Below, one piece after another: positions 38,918 to 47,409 of a DNA stretch of 47,409 bases. A program made the translations under genes and the position numbers. A model generated the notes under the pieces. That model was not told the DNA's origin, made no database searches, and saw only the letters and a list, made by a program, of their open reading frames with translations. Source of the DNA: an uncultured bacterium (GTDB lineage: Bacteria > Planctomycetota > Phycisphaerae > Phycisphaerales > UBA1924); NCBI GenBank assembly GCA_903834785.1, contig CAILKP010000139.1, positions 1-47,409 of the forward strand, read 5' to 3'. The stretch's first letter is position 1, and the number at the start of each line of letters is the position of its first letter.

Positions 38918-41713
38918 ATGGAACTGACGGCGGAGCAGTGGGCGTTGCTGCGGGATGCGTTTGATGCCGCTTCGGCCTCCGGGGGCGACTCGCACGGGGT
39001 GACGCTGGAGCGGGCGGCTGGGGACGCGGTCGTCGCCAGGCAACTGGCGGAGCTACTCGGCGCGGATCAGCGGATTCGGAGCGGGGAACTGCCGCGGCAG
39101 GTGGAGTTGGCCGCGATTGCGCCGGTGCTGGCGGAACAGCAGTCGATGACGGGCGGCGGCCAGCAGGATGGGTTTGCATCGCCGGAGTGGGATCCGCTGG
39201 ATCTGCCTGACCCGGAGGTGGCGGAGGAGTTGCCGCGGATGTTTGCCGGGATGCGGTTGCTGCGGCGGCTGGCGGGCGGGAGCGGCGGGCGGGTGTACCT
39301 GGCACAGGACGCGGGCGGGAAAAGTGTGGCGGTGAAGCTGCTGCACGCCAGCACCGCAACGCGGCAGGGGCAGCGGCGGTTTCGCGTGGAGGTTGATGCG
39401 CTGCGGCGGCTGCGGCACCCGAACATCACGGCGGTGCTGAATCACGGCGTTGCGACGGATGTTACGGCACCGGGCGCCGACGGTGTTGCACGCGGGTACA
39501 TCGTCACGGAGTACGTTGAGGGCTGCACGATCGGCGCGTTTGTCAAGCAGCACAACCTGGACCTGCGGGCGGTGGTGGTGCTTGTGCAGCAGGCGGCGGC
39601 TGCGGTACAGCACGCGCATCAGCAGGGCGTGCTGCATCGGGACCTTAAGCCAGCGAACATTCTGGTTGCGGGCGAGGGTGCCGAAGCGATGGTCAAGGTG
39701 ATTGACTTTGGGATTGCGCGGCTGACTGATGCCACGGCGTCGCTGGCGACGACGACGCAGGCACTGGGACCGATGGGCACACCGATGTTCATGAGCCCGG
39801 AGCAGGCGACGGGCACCGCCGAGGCGGTGGACACGCGGAGCGACGTGTACGCGCTGGGCGTGGTGCTGTACCACCTGCTGACCTTGAACGGACCGGTGGA
39901 TCTGGCAGGCAAGACGATCGGGCAGATTGCCGCGGCGCTGGGATCGATGGAGCCGCGGAGTCTGCGGCGGCTGCGGCCGAACGTGCCGCCGGAGTTGTCG
40001 TGGGTCGCGCTCAAGGCGGTGGCACGGCTGCCCAATGACCGGTACGGGACGGCGGGCGAACTTGCGGCGGATCTGCAGCGCTGGCTGGAGGGGCGGCCGG
40101 TTTCACTGCCGCCGCCGTCGGTGATCGCCGGAGCGATGAGCTTCGTGCGTCGGAATCGAGCGGCATCGGCGCTCGGTGCCGCGACACTGGTGACGCTGAT
40201 TGGCGCGACGATTGCGGTCAGTATCTCGGCGGGGAAGCTGGCCCGGGCTCAGGATGACGCTCGTGAAGCGGCAACCGCGCTGCTGAACGAAGTGGCGACG
40301 CTGCTGCCGGACCGGCTGGGAGCGGAGGCGGACCTGGACCGGGTGATCAGCCGGCTTGAGCCGCAGATCAAGGGGTTTATTGAGCGGTATCCCAGTGACG
40401 GCAAGCTGCAGCGTGACTATGCGCGGCTGCTGCGGCTGAAAGGTGATGCGCTGGAGCGCGTGGGAAGAGCGGCGGAAGCACTGCCGGCACTGGAACGTTC
40501 AGCGACGATTCTGCAGCGGCTGCGGCGTGAGAAGCCAGCACTGGTCTCCGCAGCGGATGTCTCGATTGCACTGGTGCGGGTGGGAGATCAGCACCGGCAG
40601 CTCAGGCAGGATGAGAAAGGCGGGGAGTACTACCTGGCGGCCCTGGCGATCGATCAGGAGGTGGCTGCGGCTGAGCCGAACTCGGCACGGGCGATCAGCA
40701 ATCTGCTGTACAGCCACCAGCGACTGGCGATTCTTTGCCGCGATCTGGCAGAGTATCCGCTCGGCACGCGGCATGTCAATCTCCAGGCCGATCTGGCGGA
40801 TCGGCTGGTGCTGCTGTATCCGGGAGCACCGGGGACGCTCCGCGAGCTGGCCAGCGCGTACTCGAATCTTCGACTCTTCGACGAGGACCCGGCGACACGG
40901 CTGCGGATTCTGGCGATGGAGGACCGGCTGGTCGATGCGCGGCGCAGGTTGCTGGAGCTGCAGCCCGAGAGCCGGTCGGCGCGGCTGCAACTGATCAGCG
41001 AACTGCTGACGGCAACAAAGCGTGCGGTTGACAACAGCAGCCCGGGTGTGATCAGCGGGTGGTTCGACGAGGGCTGCGCACTCCTGGAAGAAGCGGCGGC
41101 GGTCTCGCCACAGGATCCGGAGGTTCTCCGGCTCCAGATTGTGCGGCACAGCATCGAGAGTGATCGCGCCGCAACGGGCGGCAACATTGCCGAGGCGATC
41201 GCCCTCCGTGAAACGAACCTGGGCACCGTCGAACGCTTCGCGGCGGCCGGAGGTTCGCGGAGCGAGACCCTGGAGCACCGGGTCACGCAGCTGATGCAGA
41301 CACGCGAGCTGTACCTCCGGGCGGGGCGGCGCGAGCGGTACGCCACCCTGCGTGACGAGACGGCGGCGTACGCACGTTCTCTGCTGCAAACTCCGGCGGA
41401 TGCGCAAGCCGCGCGGCGAGCTCTCTTGCGACTTGCGACCGAGCTAGCGGCCGCGTCCGACGACCGGACGGAGGCGCTGCAGAGCGCGGTGGAGGTGGCG
41501 GCACGATCGCCGAAGGACCCCTGGGTCGTGGCGGCGCTTCGGCTCTGCCATCTGAGAGTTGGCGACGAGGAACGTGCGGCGTCCGTGTGGCGGGAGTACA
41601 CGGCGACGAATCCGGACTATCGCGTCGCCCGCGCTGGCGACGAGTTCGCGCTGATGCTTCAGAGAGCAGTCCAGGACGGCCAACTGCCCGCGCGGCTGCT
41701 GCCGGGTTCATGA
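38918..41713 (+). CDS. Receptor-like Ser/Thr protein kinase with TPR-like C-terminal region
   Basis: The 931-residue protein has an N-terminal eukaryotic-type kinase domain (about 110-400): glycine loop AGGSGGRVYLA, catalytic Lys140 in VAVKLL, HRDLKPAN (Asp242), DFG (Asp263) and GTPMFMSPEQAT. All essential residues are present, so it should be active. One membrane segment follows at about 415-438. The remaining 490 residues are helical with TPR-like pairs (for example LRLKGDALERVGRAAEALPALERS) and probably sit outside the membrane. It probably phosphorylates partners of the upstream sigma factor; this is inference from the repeated sigma-kinase pairing. Its stop abuts the stop of the permease gene in the palindrome TCATGA. 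Confidence 0.92.
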   Translation: MELTAEQWALLRDAFDAASASGGDSHGVTLERAAGDAVVARQLAELLGADQRIRSGELPRQVELAAIAPVLAEQQSMTGGGQQDGFASPEWDPLDLPDPEVAEELPRMFAGMRLLRRLAGGSGGRVYLAQDAGGKSVAVKLLHASTATRQGQRRFRVEVDALRRLRHPNITAVLNHGVATDVTAPGADGVARGYIVTEYVEGCTIGAFVKQHNLDLRAVVVLVQQAAAAVQHAHQQGVLHRDLKPANILVAGEGAEAMVKVIDFGIARLTDATASLATTTQALGPMGTPMFMSPEQATGTAEAVDTRSDVYALGVVLYHLLTLNGPVDLAGKTIGQIAAALGSMEPRSLRRLRPNVPPELSWVALKAVARLPNDRYGTAGELAADLQRWLEGRPVSLPPPSVIAGAMSFVRRNRAASALGAATLVTLIGATIAVSISAGKLARAQDDAREAATALLNEVATLLPDRLGAEADLDRVISRLEPQIKGFIERYPSDGKLQRDYARLLRLKGDALERVGRAAEALPALERSATILQRLRREKPALVSAADVSIALVRVGDQHRQLRQDEKGGEYYLAALAIDQEVAAAEPNSARAISNLLYSHQRLAILCRDLAEYPLGTRHVNLQADLADRLVLLYPGAPGTLRELASAYSNLRLFDEDPATRLRILAMEDRLVDARRRLLELQPESRSARLQLISELLTATKRAVDNSSPGVISGWFDEGCALLEEAAAVSPQDPEVLRLQIVRHSIESDRAATGGNIAEAIALRETNLGTVERFAAAGGSRSETLEHRVTQLMQTRELYLRAGRRERYATLRDETAAYARSLLQTPADAQAARRALLRLATELAAASDDRTEALQSAVEVAARSPKDPWVVAALRLCHLRVGDEERAASVWREYTATNPDYRVARAGDEFALMLQRAVQDGQLPARLLPGS

Positions 41714-42493
41714 CCGGGTTGACGCCTGCCAGACAACCCGCGCAGACGCGAGGATGAGGGCGATGGCCAGTGCGCGAACGATGACGCCGCCGGGCAGCCG
41801 TTCGGAAAGACGGGCACCGAACTGGGCCCCCACTACCGCGCCCAGCCCAAGGGCGAGGGCCTGGTCCCACTGGCCGGTGAGCATGCCGCGGCTGGCGAGG
41901 ATGGCCACCGCCACGGAGGTGGTGATGGCCAGGACGAAGTGAGAGGTTGCCGCGGCGATGTGAACCGGCATGTGGACCAGATGCACCAATGCCGGCACGT
42001 GGATGATGCCGCCGCCGATGCCAAGGAGACTGGCGATGCACCCGACGCCGACGCTGACGGCGGCGCCGATGCCAAGACGGGGTTTAGCGTCCGCCTCGGC
42101 CTGGCTGCCGGAGCCAGAGGACTTGCCGACACGCTTCTCGCCCCGCCAGAGGAGGAAGACTGCGACAGCGGTCAGCACGCCGGCCATGATGTAGTCAAAC
42201 TGCTGACGGGGGATGCGATCAACCAGGAACGTGCCTGCGATGGCACCGGGCAGTGCGGCGGCGGCGAAGATGAAGCCGGCCTTGTAATCGATGCGACCGG
42301 CCCGGGCGTAGCCGACGGACCCGCTGATGGCGTTGCAGAGGACCATGAACAGCGAAAGTGCGGTCAGGCGGTCGGCTTCTTCACCCGGTCGCCAGAGCAG
42401 GAGCAACGGCATGAGAATGAAGCCGCCACCGGCGCCGACGAGCGTTCCGAAGCAGCCGATGAGCAGACCCAGAAGAACCAGAAGGAAGAGCAT
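41708..42493 (-). CDS. TauE/SafE (DUF81) family permease
   Basis: The 261-residue polytopic membrane protein has two similar halves, each opening with a hydrophobic segment followed by Gly-rich sequence: FGTLVGAGGGFILMP near residue 15 and IASLLGIGGGIIHVPALV near 153. This internal repeat is the TauE/SafE hallmark. Members export sulfite, sulfoacetate or related anions, and many are of unknown substrate. A polar linker at about 119-137 (KSSGSGSQAEADAK) joins the halves. It follows the NagX-like gene on the same strand after 60 bases, so the two may be co-transcribed. Confidence 0.88.
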   Translation of the reverse strand: MLFLLVLLGLLIGCFGTLVGAGGGFILMPLLLLWRPGEEADRLTALSLFMVLCNAISGSVGYARAGRIDYKAGFIFAAAALPGAIAGTFLVDRIPRQQFDYIMAGVLTAVAVFLLWRGEKRVGKSSGSGSQAEADAKPRLGIGAAVSVGVGCIASLLGIGGGIIHVPALVHLVHMPVHIAAATSHFVLAITTSVAVAILASRGMLTGQWDQALALGLGAVVGAQFGARLSERLPGGVIVRALAIALILASARVVWQASTRS

Positions 42494-42553
42494 TGTTGGG
42501 CCTGAGGAAAGCGACGAGCGGCGAAGTGACGGACGGCAGAGCCGGATGAGCCA

Positions 42554-43831
42554 TCAGACCTTGATGATCCAGCCGCGGCGCTGGAAGTACCAGGAGATCG
42601 TCCAGTAGACCATGGTGTAGATGATGACGGCCAGCCACGGGCCGATGGCGGCCGAGGTAAGACTGGACATGTGGGCCTGCAGGGCTGTGAACATGACGTG
42701 CCCGTTACCGTCGGGGCCGCGGAAGCGCCAGCGCATCCAGACCATGGTCCAGAGAATCTCACCAACGAGGTAGATGAAGAGGGCGTTGCTGCCCAGCACG
42801 GCGAACCACCACGCCACGCCGCGGCGAAGGCCGACGAGATCGATCAGCCAGTACATGATCGCCAGGAGCGACATGCCCGAGCCGGCGCTGACAAGGACGT
42901 AGCTGGACGTGAAGAAGTCCTTGCTGATGCGGTGGCCAAGCGGGAAGGCCAGCACCAGAGCGACGGCAACGAGCACAAGCCCGGCGGCGAAGAGCACGAA
43001 GCAGCCGCGGCGGAGGGCCCGGGAGGCGTCACTATCGCGACCGCCCGCTGCATTAACAGTGACGGCGGCAGCCGCCGTGCCCGCGGCACGCAGAAGGGCC
43101 AGCCACTGACCGGCCCACATGCCGATAACGACACAGCACGCGGCGGGGAGGCCCTGGGTCAGCCCGGTGCCGACCCAGCCGATTCGGCGGGCCTCCGCCT
43201 CCACATCGGTACGGCCGGCAATCCACTTTGCTCGCTCCAGACCGGCCTGCTCATCGAGCCGCGGCATGAGACCGAACTTGGCGGCAAGCACTGTGACGAC
43301 GAAGCCGATCTGGAACCAACGGGGTGTGAACCAGAGGATCGAAGCGACCAAGTAGCCGAGGGCGATCAGCGGCATGATGTCCCAGTGCAGCAGCGTGCCC
43401 CAGCTGATGGGCGTGCCGAGCTTGGGCGCAAAGCCGTTGATCCCGTTGCCCGCGCCGACCCAGTCAACCCGGTCCATGCTGGTGCGGGCCATGAACAGCA
43501 GCACGCCCAGGAAGTAGAGAATCAGCGAGCGTTTGAACGCGGAGATGAGCTTCTGGGAAGTCGAAAGCGCCTGGCCGCGGCCGGACGTCATCGAGAAGGG
43601 AATGGCGACACCGACAATGAACAGGAACCAGGGGAACACGAAGTCCGCGAGCCACTGGCCGTGCGCGCCGCCGTTCCACCCGGCGTGTCCGAACCACTCA
43701 GGGAAGGCGGCACGGCTGCCGGAGAGATTGACCAGGAACATCAGGGCGATGACCATGCCGCGGAACGCATCGAGCGACAGGAGCCGGGACGGGGCTGGAG
43801 GGGGCGTAACAGTGTTCCCAGCGGTGGTCAT
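42554..43831 (-). CDS. Acyltransferase-like membrane protein, NagX/DUF5009 (HGSNAT-like) family
   Basis: The 425-residue protein starts with LSLDAFRGMVIALMFLVNL (residues about 18-36), the characteristic opening of the DUF5009/DUF1624 family, and continues through about ten hydrophobic segments. FPWFLFIVGVAIPFSM, LGNSALFIYLVGE-like sequence (LGSNALFIYLVGEILW) and WMRWRF are other landmarks. Homologues include the NagX membrane protein encoded with N-acetylglucosamine genes and the catalytic core of human heparan-alpha-glucosaminide acetyltransferase. It may acetylate a sugar across the membrane. It is divergent from the alpha-mannosidase gene across 107 bases, supporting a glycan role. Confidence 0.85.
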   Translation of the reverse strand: MTTAGNTVTPPPAPSRLLSLDAFRGMVIALMFLVNLSGSRAAFPEWFGHAGWNGGAHGQWLADFVFPWFLFIVGVAIPFSMTSGRGQALSTSQKLISAFKRSLILYFLGVLLFMARTSMDRVDWVGAGNGINGFAPKLGTPISWGTLLHWDIMPLIALGYLVASILWFTPRWFQIGFVVTVLAAKFGLMPRLDEQAGLERAKWIAGRTDVEAEARRIGWVGTGLTQGLPAACCVVIGMWAGQWLALLRAAGTAAAAVTVNAAGGRDSDASRALRRGCFVLFAAGLVLVAVALVLAFPLGHRISKDFFTSSYVLVSAGSGMSLLAIMYWLIDLVGLRRGVAWWFAVLGSNALFIYLVGEILWTMVWMRWRFRGPDGNGHVMFTALQAHMSSLTSAAIGPWLAVIIYTMVYWTISWYFQRRGWIIKV

Positions 43832-43938
43832 GCAGGCATCTTTGCATGTCCGGGGCGACTGGGAGAGTGCTGGCGGGGTTTCGAAGCGAAAACGGCCTCG
43901 GCCGGAAAGACCGTGCGAGGGTTCATACCTTCGGGTGT

Positions 43939-46900
43939 ATGCCGCACCCGCTGATTGCCTCGTGTGACACCCTTGAAGCGTACCTGACCCGGGTCATTGA
44001 ACCCGCGGCGACCGTGGCCGCGGTGCCGCTGGGCGTGACGGCGTGGCAAACCAAGGACCCGGTTCCGTATGCCGCGGCGGCTGGGCAGCAGTACCAGCCG
44101 GTGGCCCTGGGCTGGCAGTGGGGCCCGGCGTGGAGCACCTGCTGGTTCAAGCTGACGGGGACCGTGCTGGCGGAGTGGGCCGGAAAGCCGGTGCATCTGG
44201 CATTTGACAGTGAGACGGAAGGGCTGCTGTTTGCGAACGGTGTGCCGCACCATGGGTTTGATCCAAATCGGGATCTGGCACCCGTGCTGTCGCGGGCCAG
44301 CGGCGGCGAGGCGGTGGAGTTGATGGTTGAGGCGGCGTGCAATCACCAGTTTGGCGCGGTCGGATTGAACTGGGACCCGGCGGATGTGAAGCGGCGGTGG
44401 CTGAGCCCGACACCGGGCCGGCTGCACCGGGCGGAGCTTGTGGTCCGCGATCCCGTCGTTGGGGAGTTGGTGTGGGCGTGGCAGTTTGCGATTGGTGTGA
44501 TCCGGGAGTTGTGCCCGCCTGCGCCGCCGATGTTCACCCCTGCCGCCCCGTGGGCGCAGGACCAGCCGATGTTCCAGAGCGGCCGGGCGAGCCAACTGCA
44601 TGAGTCGCTGCTGCGGGCGGTCAGGCAGATCAAGGGCCGCGACCCGGCAGCGGTGCGGGCCCATGCACCGGCGGTGCTGGAAGGGCTGCTGAGTGCACTG
44701 CGACGGAACCCGGGCGAGACAGCGATGGTGGGGCACGCCGTGGGGCACGCGCACATTGACACAGCCTGGCTCTGGCCCCTGCGCGAGACCCGGCGGAAGT
44801 GCCAGCGGACCTTCAGCAACGTGCTGCGCGTGATGGAGCAGGACCCGAGCTTTGCGTTCATGGCCAGTTCGGCCCAGCACTATGCGATGGTGGAGGACGA
44901 GGCGCCGGCACTGTTCGCGCAGATCCGCCAGCGTGTGGCCGAAGGTCGGTGGGAACCGATCGGCGAGATGTGGGTGGAGCCGGACTGTCTGATCACCTCG
45001 CCGGAGTCGCTGATTCGTCAGATCCTGCACGGCTCGAGGTGGTTTGATGCGCGCTTTGGCAAGCGGAGCGGGCCCAAGTCACTGTTCCTGCCGGACACGT
45101 TCGGATTCTCCGGCGTAATTCCGCAGATCTGCCGGCTCAGCGGGATCGGGACGTTCATTACCAACAAGATGGCGTGGAACGACACGACGCCGTACCCGCA
45201 TACCACCTTCCGGTGGCGCGGGATCGATGGCAGCGATGTCCTCACGCACTTTACCCCCAACCATGACTACAACGCGACCAACAGCCCGCGCGAGCTGGTG
45301 CGAGCCGAGCGGTGCCACCGCAGCAAGCAGGTGGCACGGCCGGTGTTCAGCGGTGAGGAAAAGCCCCACGGGGCAAGGTTCCTGAACCCATACGGCTTTG
45401 GTGATGGCGGCGGCGGGCCTACTGCCCAGCAGGCGTACTACGCAAACCTGGCCAAACGGTGCGATGGGCTTCCCAGCGTCAGGCCCTCGGGCGGCAAGGA
45501 GTTTCTGGCAGCACTGCACGAGGATGTGCGGCTGATGGAGGCCGCTGGCGGGCAGGTGCCCGTGCATGATGGCGAGTTGTACCTGCAGGCCCACCGCGGC
45601 TGCCTGACCACGCAGGCGTGGCTGAAGCGAGCGATGCGAGAGTGCGAGGACCTGCTGCGTCAGGCCGAGATGCTCGACGTGCTGCACGCACTGCACTGCG
45701 GCACGCGTGTGAGCGCAGCGCACGGGCTGGACCGGGCATGGAAGACGCTGCTGACCAACCAGTTCCACGACATCCTGCCGGGATCGTCCATCGGCTGGGT
45801 GTACGCCGATGCCCGCGAGCAGATGGCCACGGTGCGTGCCGCAGCGGAGGCGGTGATTTCACAGGCGATGACCGGGCTTGCCGGCAAGCTGGGCACCGGA
45901 GCACTGGCCGAGCCGACAGCGGTGTTCCGCGGCGGGCGATACGGCGACAGCAGCGGTGTGGTTGTGCTTGGCAATGCGGCGGAAACGGCGGCGGCGGACG
46001 ATGACGATTTTGTTTCAGATGTCACGGTGCTGCACCGCGATGATGCGGGCCGCACACTGAAGATCAACTGCGGCTGGCGCACGGTCGAGATCGACTCGCT
46101 GGGGCGGATCGCGTCGATGCGGTTGGATGGCGAGCGGGAGTTGCTGGCCGGGCCGGCCAACGAGGCGGTGCTGTACGACGATGTGCCGCGGATGTGGGAG
46201 GCCTGGGACATTGATGCCGAAGCGATGCAGAAGCCCGAGCCGCAGGTGGCCCCGGCCACCCGGTGGGAGATCACCCGCGCGGATGCCGCGTGTGTGATAC
46301 TGGAAGTGCAGCGGCCCATCGGCACCGCGAGCGTGCTGATGCAGACGATCACGATGGCGGCGGCCAACGGGGGCGAGCCGGTCATTCGCACACGGCTTCA
46401 GTGGCGCGAGAAGCAGTCGCTGCTGAAGCTGAACTTCCCGATTGCACGCCAGGCGGCGGTGGCGAGGTACGACTGCGGGTTCGGCTACATCGAGCGGCCG
46501 ATCAACCCGGGCTGGCCGCTGAGCCGGGCTGCAATGGAGCTCCCCCATCACCGGTACGTCGCACTGGTGCACGACAACGGGGCGGTCGCGGTGATCAACG
46601 ACTGCAAGTACGGCTCCAGCGTGCGGCACCGGACGGCCGTGGAGGGCGGCGGCACGGAGATCGGCCTGTCGATCTGCCGCGGGACGAGTTATCCAGACCC
46701 AGATGCGGATCAGGGCGTGCATGAGTTTGCAGTCGGGCTGGTTGTGACCAGCGGGACGAACCACTTTGTGCAGGCGGCCGATGAGTTGTGCCAGCCGGTG
46801 GCGACCGAGCGGGTTCCGGCGACTGGAGCGCAGGCCGATGAACTGCCGCCGCTGTGCCGGGCGGAATGGTGGCTGGGCGGGTCCGCGGTGCAGTTTGCCG

Positions 46901-47160
46901 CGTGCAAGTTTGCCGAGGCCCAGGCCGGTGAGACGAGCCCGCGGAGCGTGATTGTGCGGCTGGTGGAGACGGCGGGCCGTGAGGAGGCGGGCGAGCTGCA
47001 CTGGCACCCGAGCGTGGAGCGCGTGGAACCGGTGATGCTGACCGAGGAGCCGATTGCTGAGGTGCCGGAGGGCTTTGCGCACGATGCGGCGACGGGCATC
47101 AGCCAGGTCCGGTTCAGGGCGTTTGAAATCCTCACCCTCAGGGCGACTTTGAAGGCGTGA
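43939..47160 (+). CDS. Alpha-mannosidase, glycoside hydrolase family 38
   Basis: The 1073-residue protein releases alpha-linked mannose from glycans. The GH38 catalytic domain (about 265-545) has the zinc-binding motif GHAHIDTAWLWP (269-280; His270, His272, Asp274 near the active site), EMWVEPD (343-349) and the catalytic nucleophile Asp386 in FLPDTFGFSG. A middle helical domain follows at about 550-650 (LTTQAWLKRAMRECEDLLRQ), then the C-terminal beta domains. The N-terminal 250 residues form a jelly-roll-like domain typical of the bacterial long form. No signal peptide is apparent, so it is probably cytoplasmic. ATG 43939 is used instead of an in-frame start at 43846. Confidence 0.94.
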   Translation: MPHPLIASCDTLEAYLTRVIEPAATVAAVPLGVTAWQTKDPVPYAAAAGQQYQPVALGWQWGPAWSTCWFKLTGTVLAEWAGKPVHLAFDSETEGLLFANGVPHHGFDPNRDLAPVLSRASGGEAVELMVEAACNHQFGAVGLNWDPADVKRRWLSPTPGRLHRAELVVRDPVVGELVWAWQFAIGVIRELCPPAPPMFTPAAPWAQDQPMFQSGRASQLHESLLRAVRQIKGRDPAAVRAHAPAVLEGLLSALRRNPGETAMVGHAVGHAHIDTAWLWPLRETRRKCQRTFSNVLRVMEQDPSFAFMASSAQHYAMVEDEAPALFAQIRQRVAEGRWEPIGEMWVEPDCLITSPESLIRQILHGSRWFDARFGKRSGPKSLFLPDTFGFSGVIPQICRLSGIGTFITNKMAWNDTTPYPHTTFRWRGIDGSDVLTHFTPNHDYNATNSPRELVRAERCHRSKQVARPVFSGEEKPHGARFLNPYGFGDGGGGPTAQQAYYANLAKRCDGLPSVRPSGGKEFLAALHEDVRLMEAAGGQVPVHDGELYLQAHRGCLTTQAWLKRAMRECEDLLRQAEMLDVLHALHCGTRVSAAHGLDRAWKTLLTNQFHDILPGSSIGWVYADAREQMATVRAAAEAVISQAMTGLAGKLGTGALAEPTAVFRGGRYGDSSGVVVLGNAAETAAADDDDFVSDVTVLHRDDAGRTLKINCGWRTVEIDSLGRIASMRLDGERELLAGPANEAVLYDDVPRMWEAWDIDAEAMQKPEPQVAPATRWEITRADAACVILEVQRPIGTASVLMQTITMAAANGGEPVIRTRLQWREKQSLLKLNFPIARQAAVARYDCGFGYIERPINPGWPLSRAAMELPHHRYVALVHDNGAVAVINDCKYGSSVRHRTAVEGGGTEIGLSICRGTSYPDPDADQGVHEFAVGLVVTSGTNHFVQAADELCQPVATERVPATGAQADELPPLCRAEWWLGGSAVQFAACKFAEAQAGETSPRSVIVRLVETAGREEAGELHWHPSVERVEPVMLTEEPIAEVPEGFAHDAATGISQVRFRAFEILTLRATLKA

Positions 47161-47221
47161 CGCGGTGCGGCTGCAGGAGCAGGCCACGCGCCGTCCGGCG
47201 GGGCAGTCTCTATACTGCAAC

Positions 47222-47409
47222 ATGCCTGATGTTTCTGTTCTTGAGTCGTTCCCCACCCCGTCGGCCACGCCGTTTGTTATTGAGCACGTCTCCGACGAGT
47301 TTACCAGCGTGTGCCCCAAGACCGGCCACCCGGACTTTGGCAGCATCACGCTGCGGTACTGCCCCGCGCCGGCCGGCACCAAGGCGGGGGACACGAACGG
47401 CTGCATCGA
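47222..47409 (+). CDS. queF: QueF, NADPH-dependent 7-cyano-7-deazaguanine reductase (right-truncated)
   Basis: The first 62 residues are present before the window ends. The sequence FTSVCPKTGHPDFG holds the catalytic Cys of QueF (the thioimide-forming residue), and the context EHVSDEFTSVCP is a family hallmark, followed by SITLRYCPA. QueF reduces preQ0 to preQ1, the last free-base step before queuosine insertion into tRNA. The sequence starts with ATG 47222, 61 bases after the mannosidase stop. The short form (YkvM-like, about 150 residues) is more likely than the long form because the catalytic Cys is near the N-terminus. Confidence 0.9.
   Translation, partial: MPDVSVLESFPTPSATPFVIEHVSDEFTSVCPKTGHPDFGSITLRYCPAPAGTKAGDTNGCI

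Overview
The window looks like a chromosomal segment of a GC-rich member of the Planctomycetota. This is inferred from the gene families: secreted DUF1080 (3-keto-disaccharide hydrolase-like) proteins, a PF07638-type ECF sigma factor beside a receptor-like Ser/Thr kinase, a prepilin with an H-X9-DG-like motif, and an FHA/GAF/SpoIIE phosphatase. The rod-type peptidoglycan pair mrdA-rodA fits the Phycisphaerae better than the classical budding planctomycetes. There is no rRNA, CRISPR array, transposase or prophage; one tRNA gene (Thr, anticodon CGT) is present.

Layout. 1-9.5 kb: a left-truncated unknown gene, a roughly 800-base spacer with a perfect hairpin and repeats, a two-domain DUF1080 protein, a PcrA/UvrD helicase, and a large PA14/propeller/DUF1080 secreted protein. 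9.5-20 kb (minus strand): a tightly packed type IV pilus/type II secretion-like operon read from right to left: PilZ, PilB/GspE ATPase, PilC/GspF, two nearly identical pilins, three minor pseudopilins, a PilM protein with a fused PilN-like part, PilO-like and PilP/GspC-like proteins, then an aminotransferase. 20-26.4 kb: proB, a stand-alone tRNA-binding-domain protein, rodA and mrdA (overlapping), folE2. 26.5-31 kb: two unknown membrane proteins, a small unknown protein and a glycogen-synthase-like GT-B glycosyltransferase. 30.9-34.2 kb: a lipoprotein, and an FHA-GAF-SpoIIE phosphatase broken by one frameshift. 34.5-37.6 kb: an orphan prepilin and a MacB-like ABC pair. 37.8-41.7 kb: tRNA-Thr followed by a strongly C-rich tract, the sigma factor and the kinase. 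41.7-47.4 kb: a TauE/SafE permease, a NagX/DUF5009-like membrane protein, a GH38 alpha-mannosidase, and the start of queF at the right edge.

How the genes work together. The pilus operon is the main functional unit: a cyclic-di-GMP-binding PilZ protein heads it, and ATGA/GTGA overlaps couple ATPase to platform protein and PilM to PilO to PilP. No secretin, PilT or prepilin peptidase is present, so the machine needs genes elsewhere. The sugar-related proteins (two DUF1080 proteins, GH38, NagX-like) suggest use of complex glycans. The phosphatase and the kinase/sigma pair suggest phosphorylation-based control of transcription. The features of most interest are the twin pilins, the PilZ-led operon, the frameshifted phosphatase, the three-gene glycosyltransferase cluster and the quadruplex-capable tract after the tRNA. 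I found no wholly new defence or mobile system.
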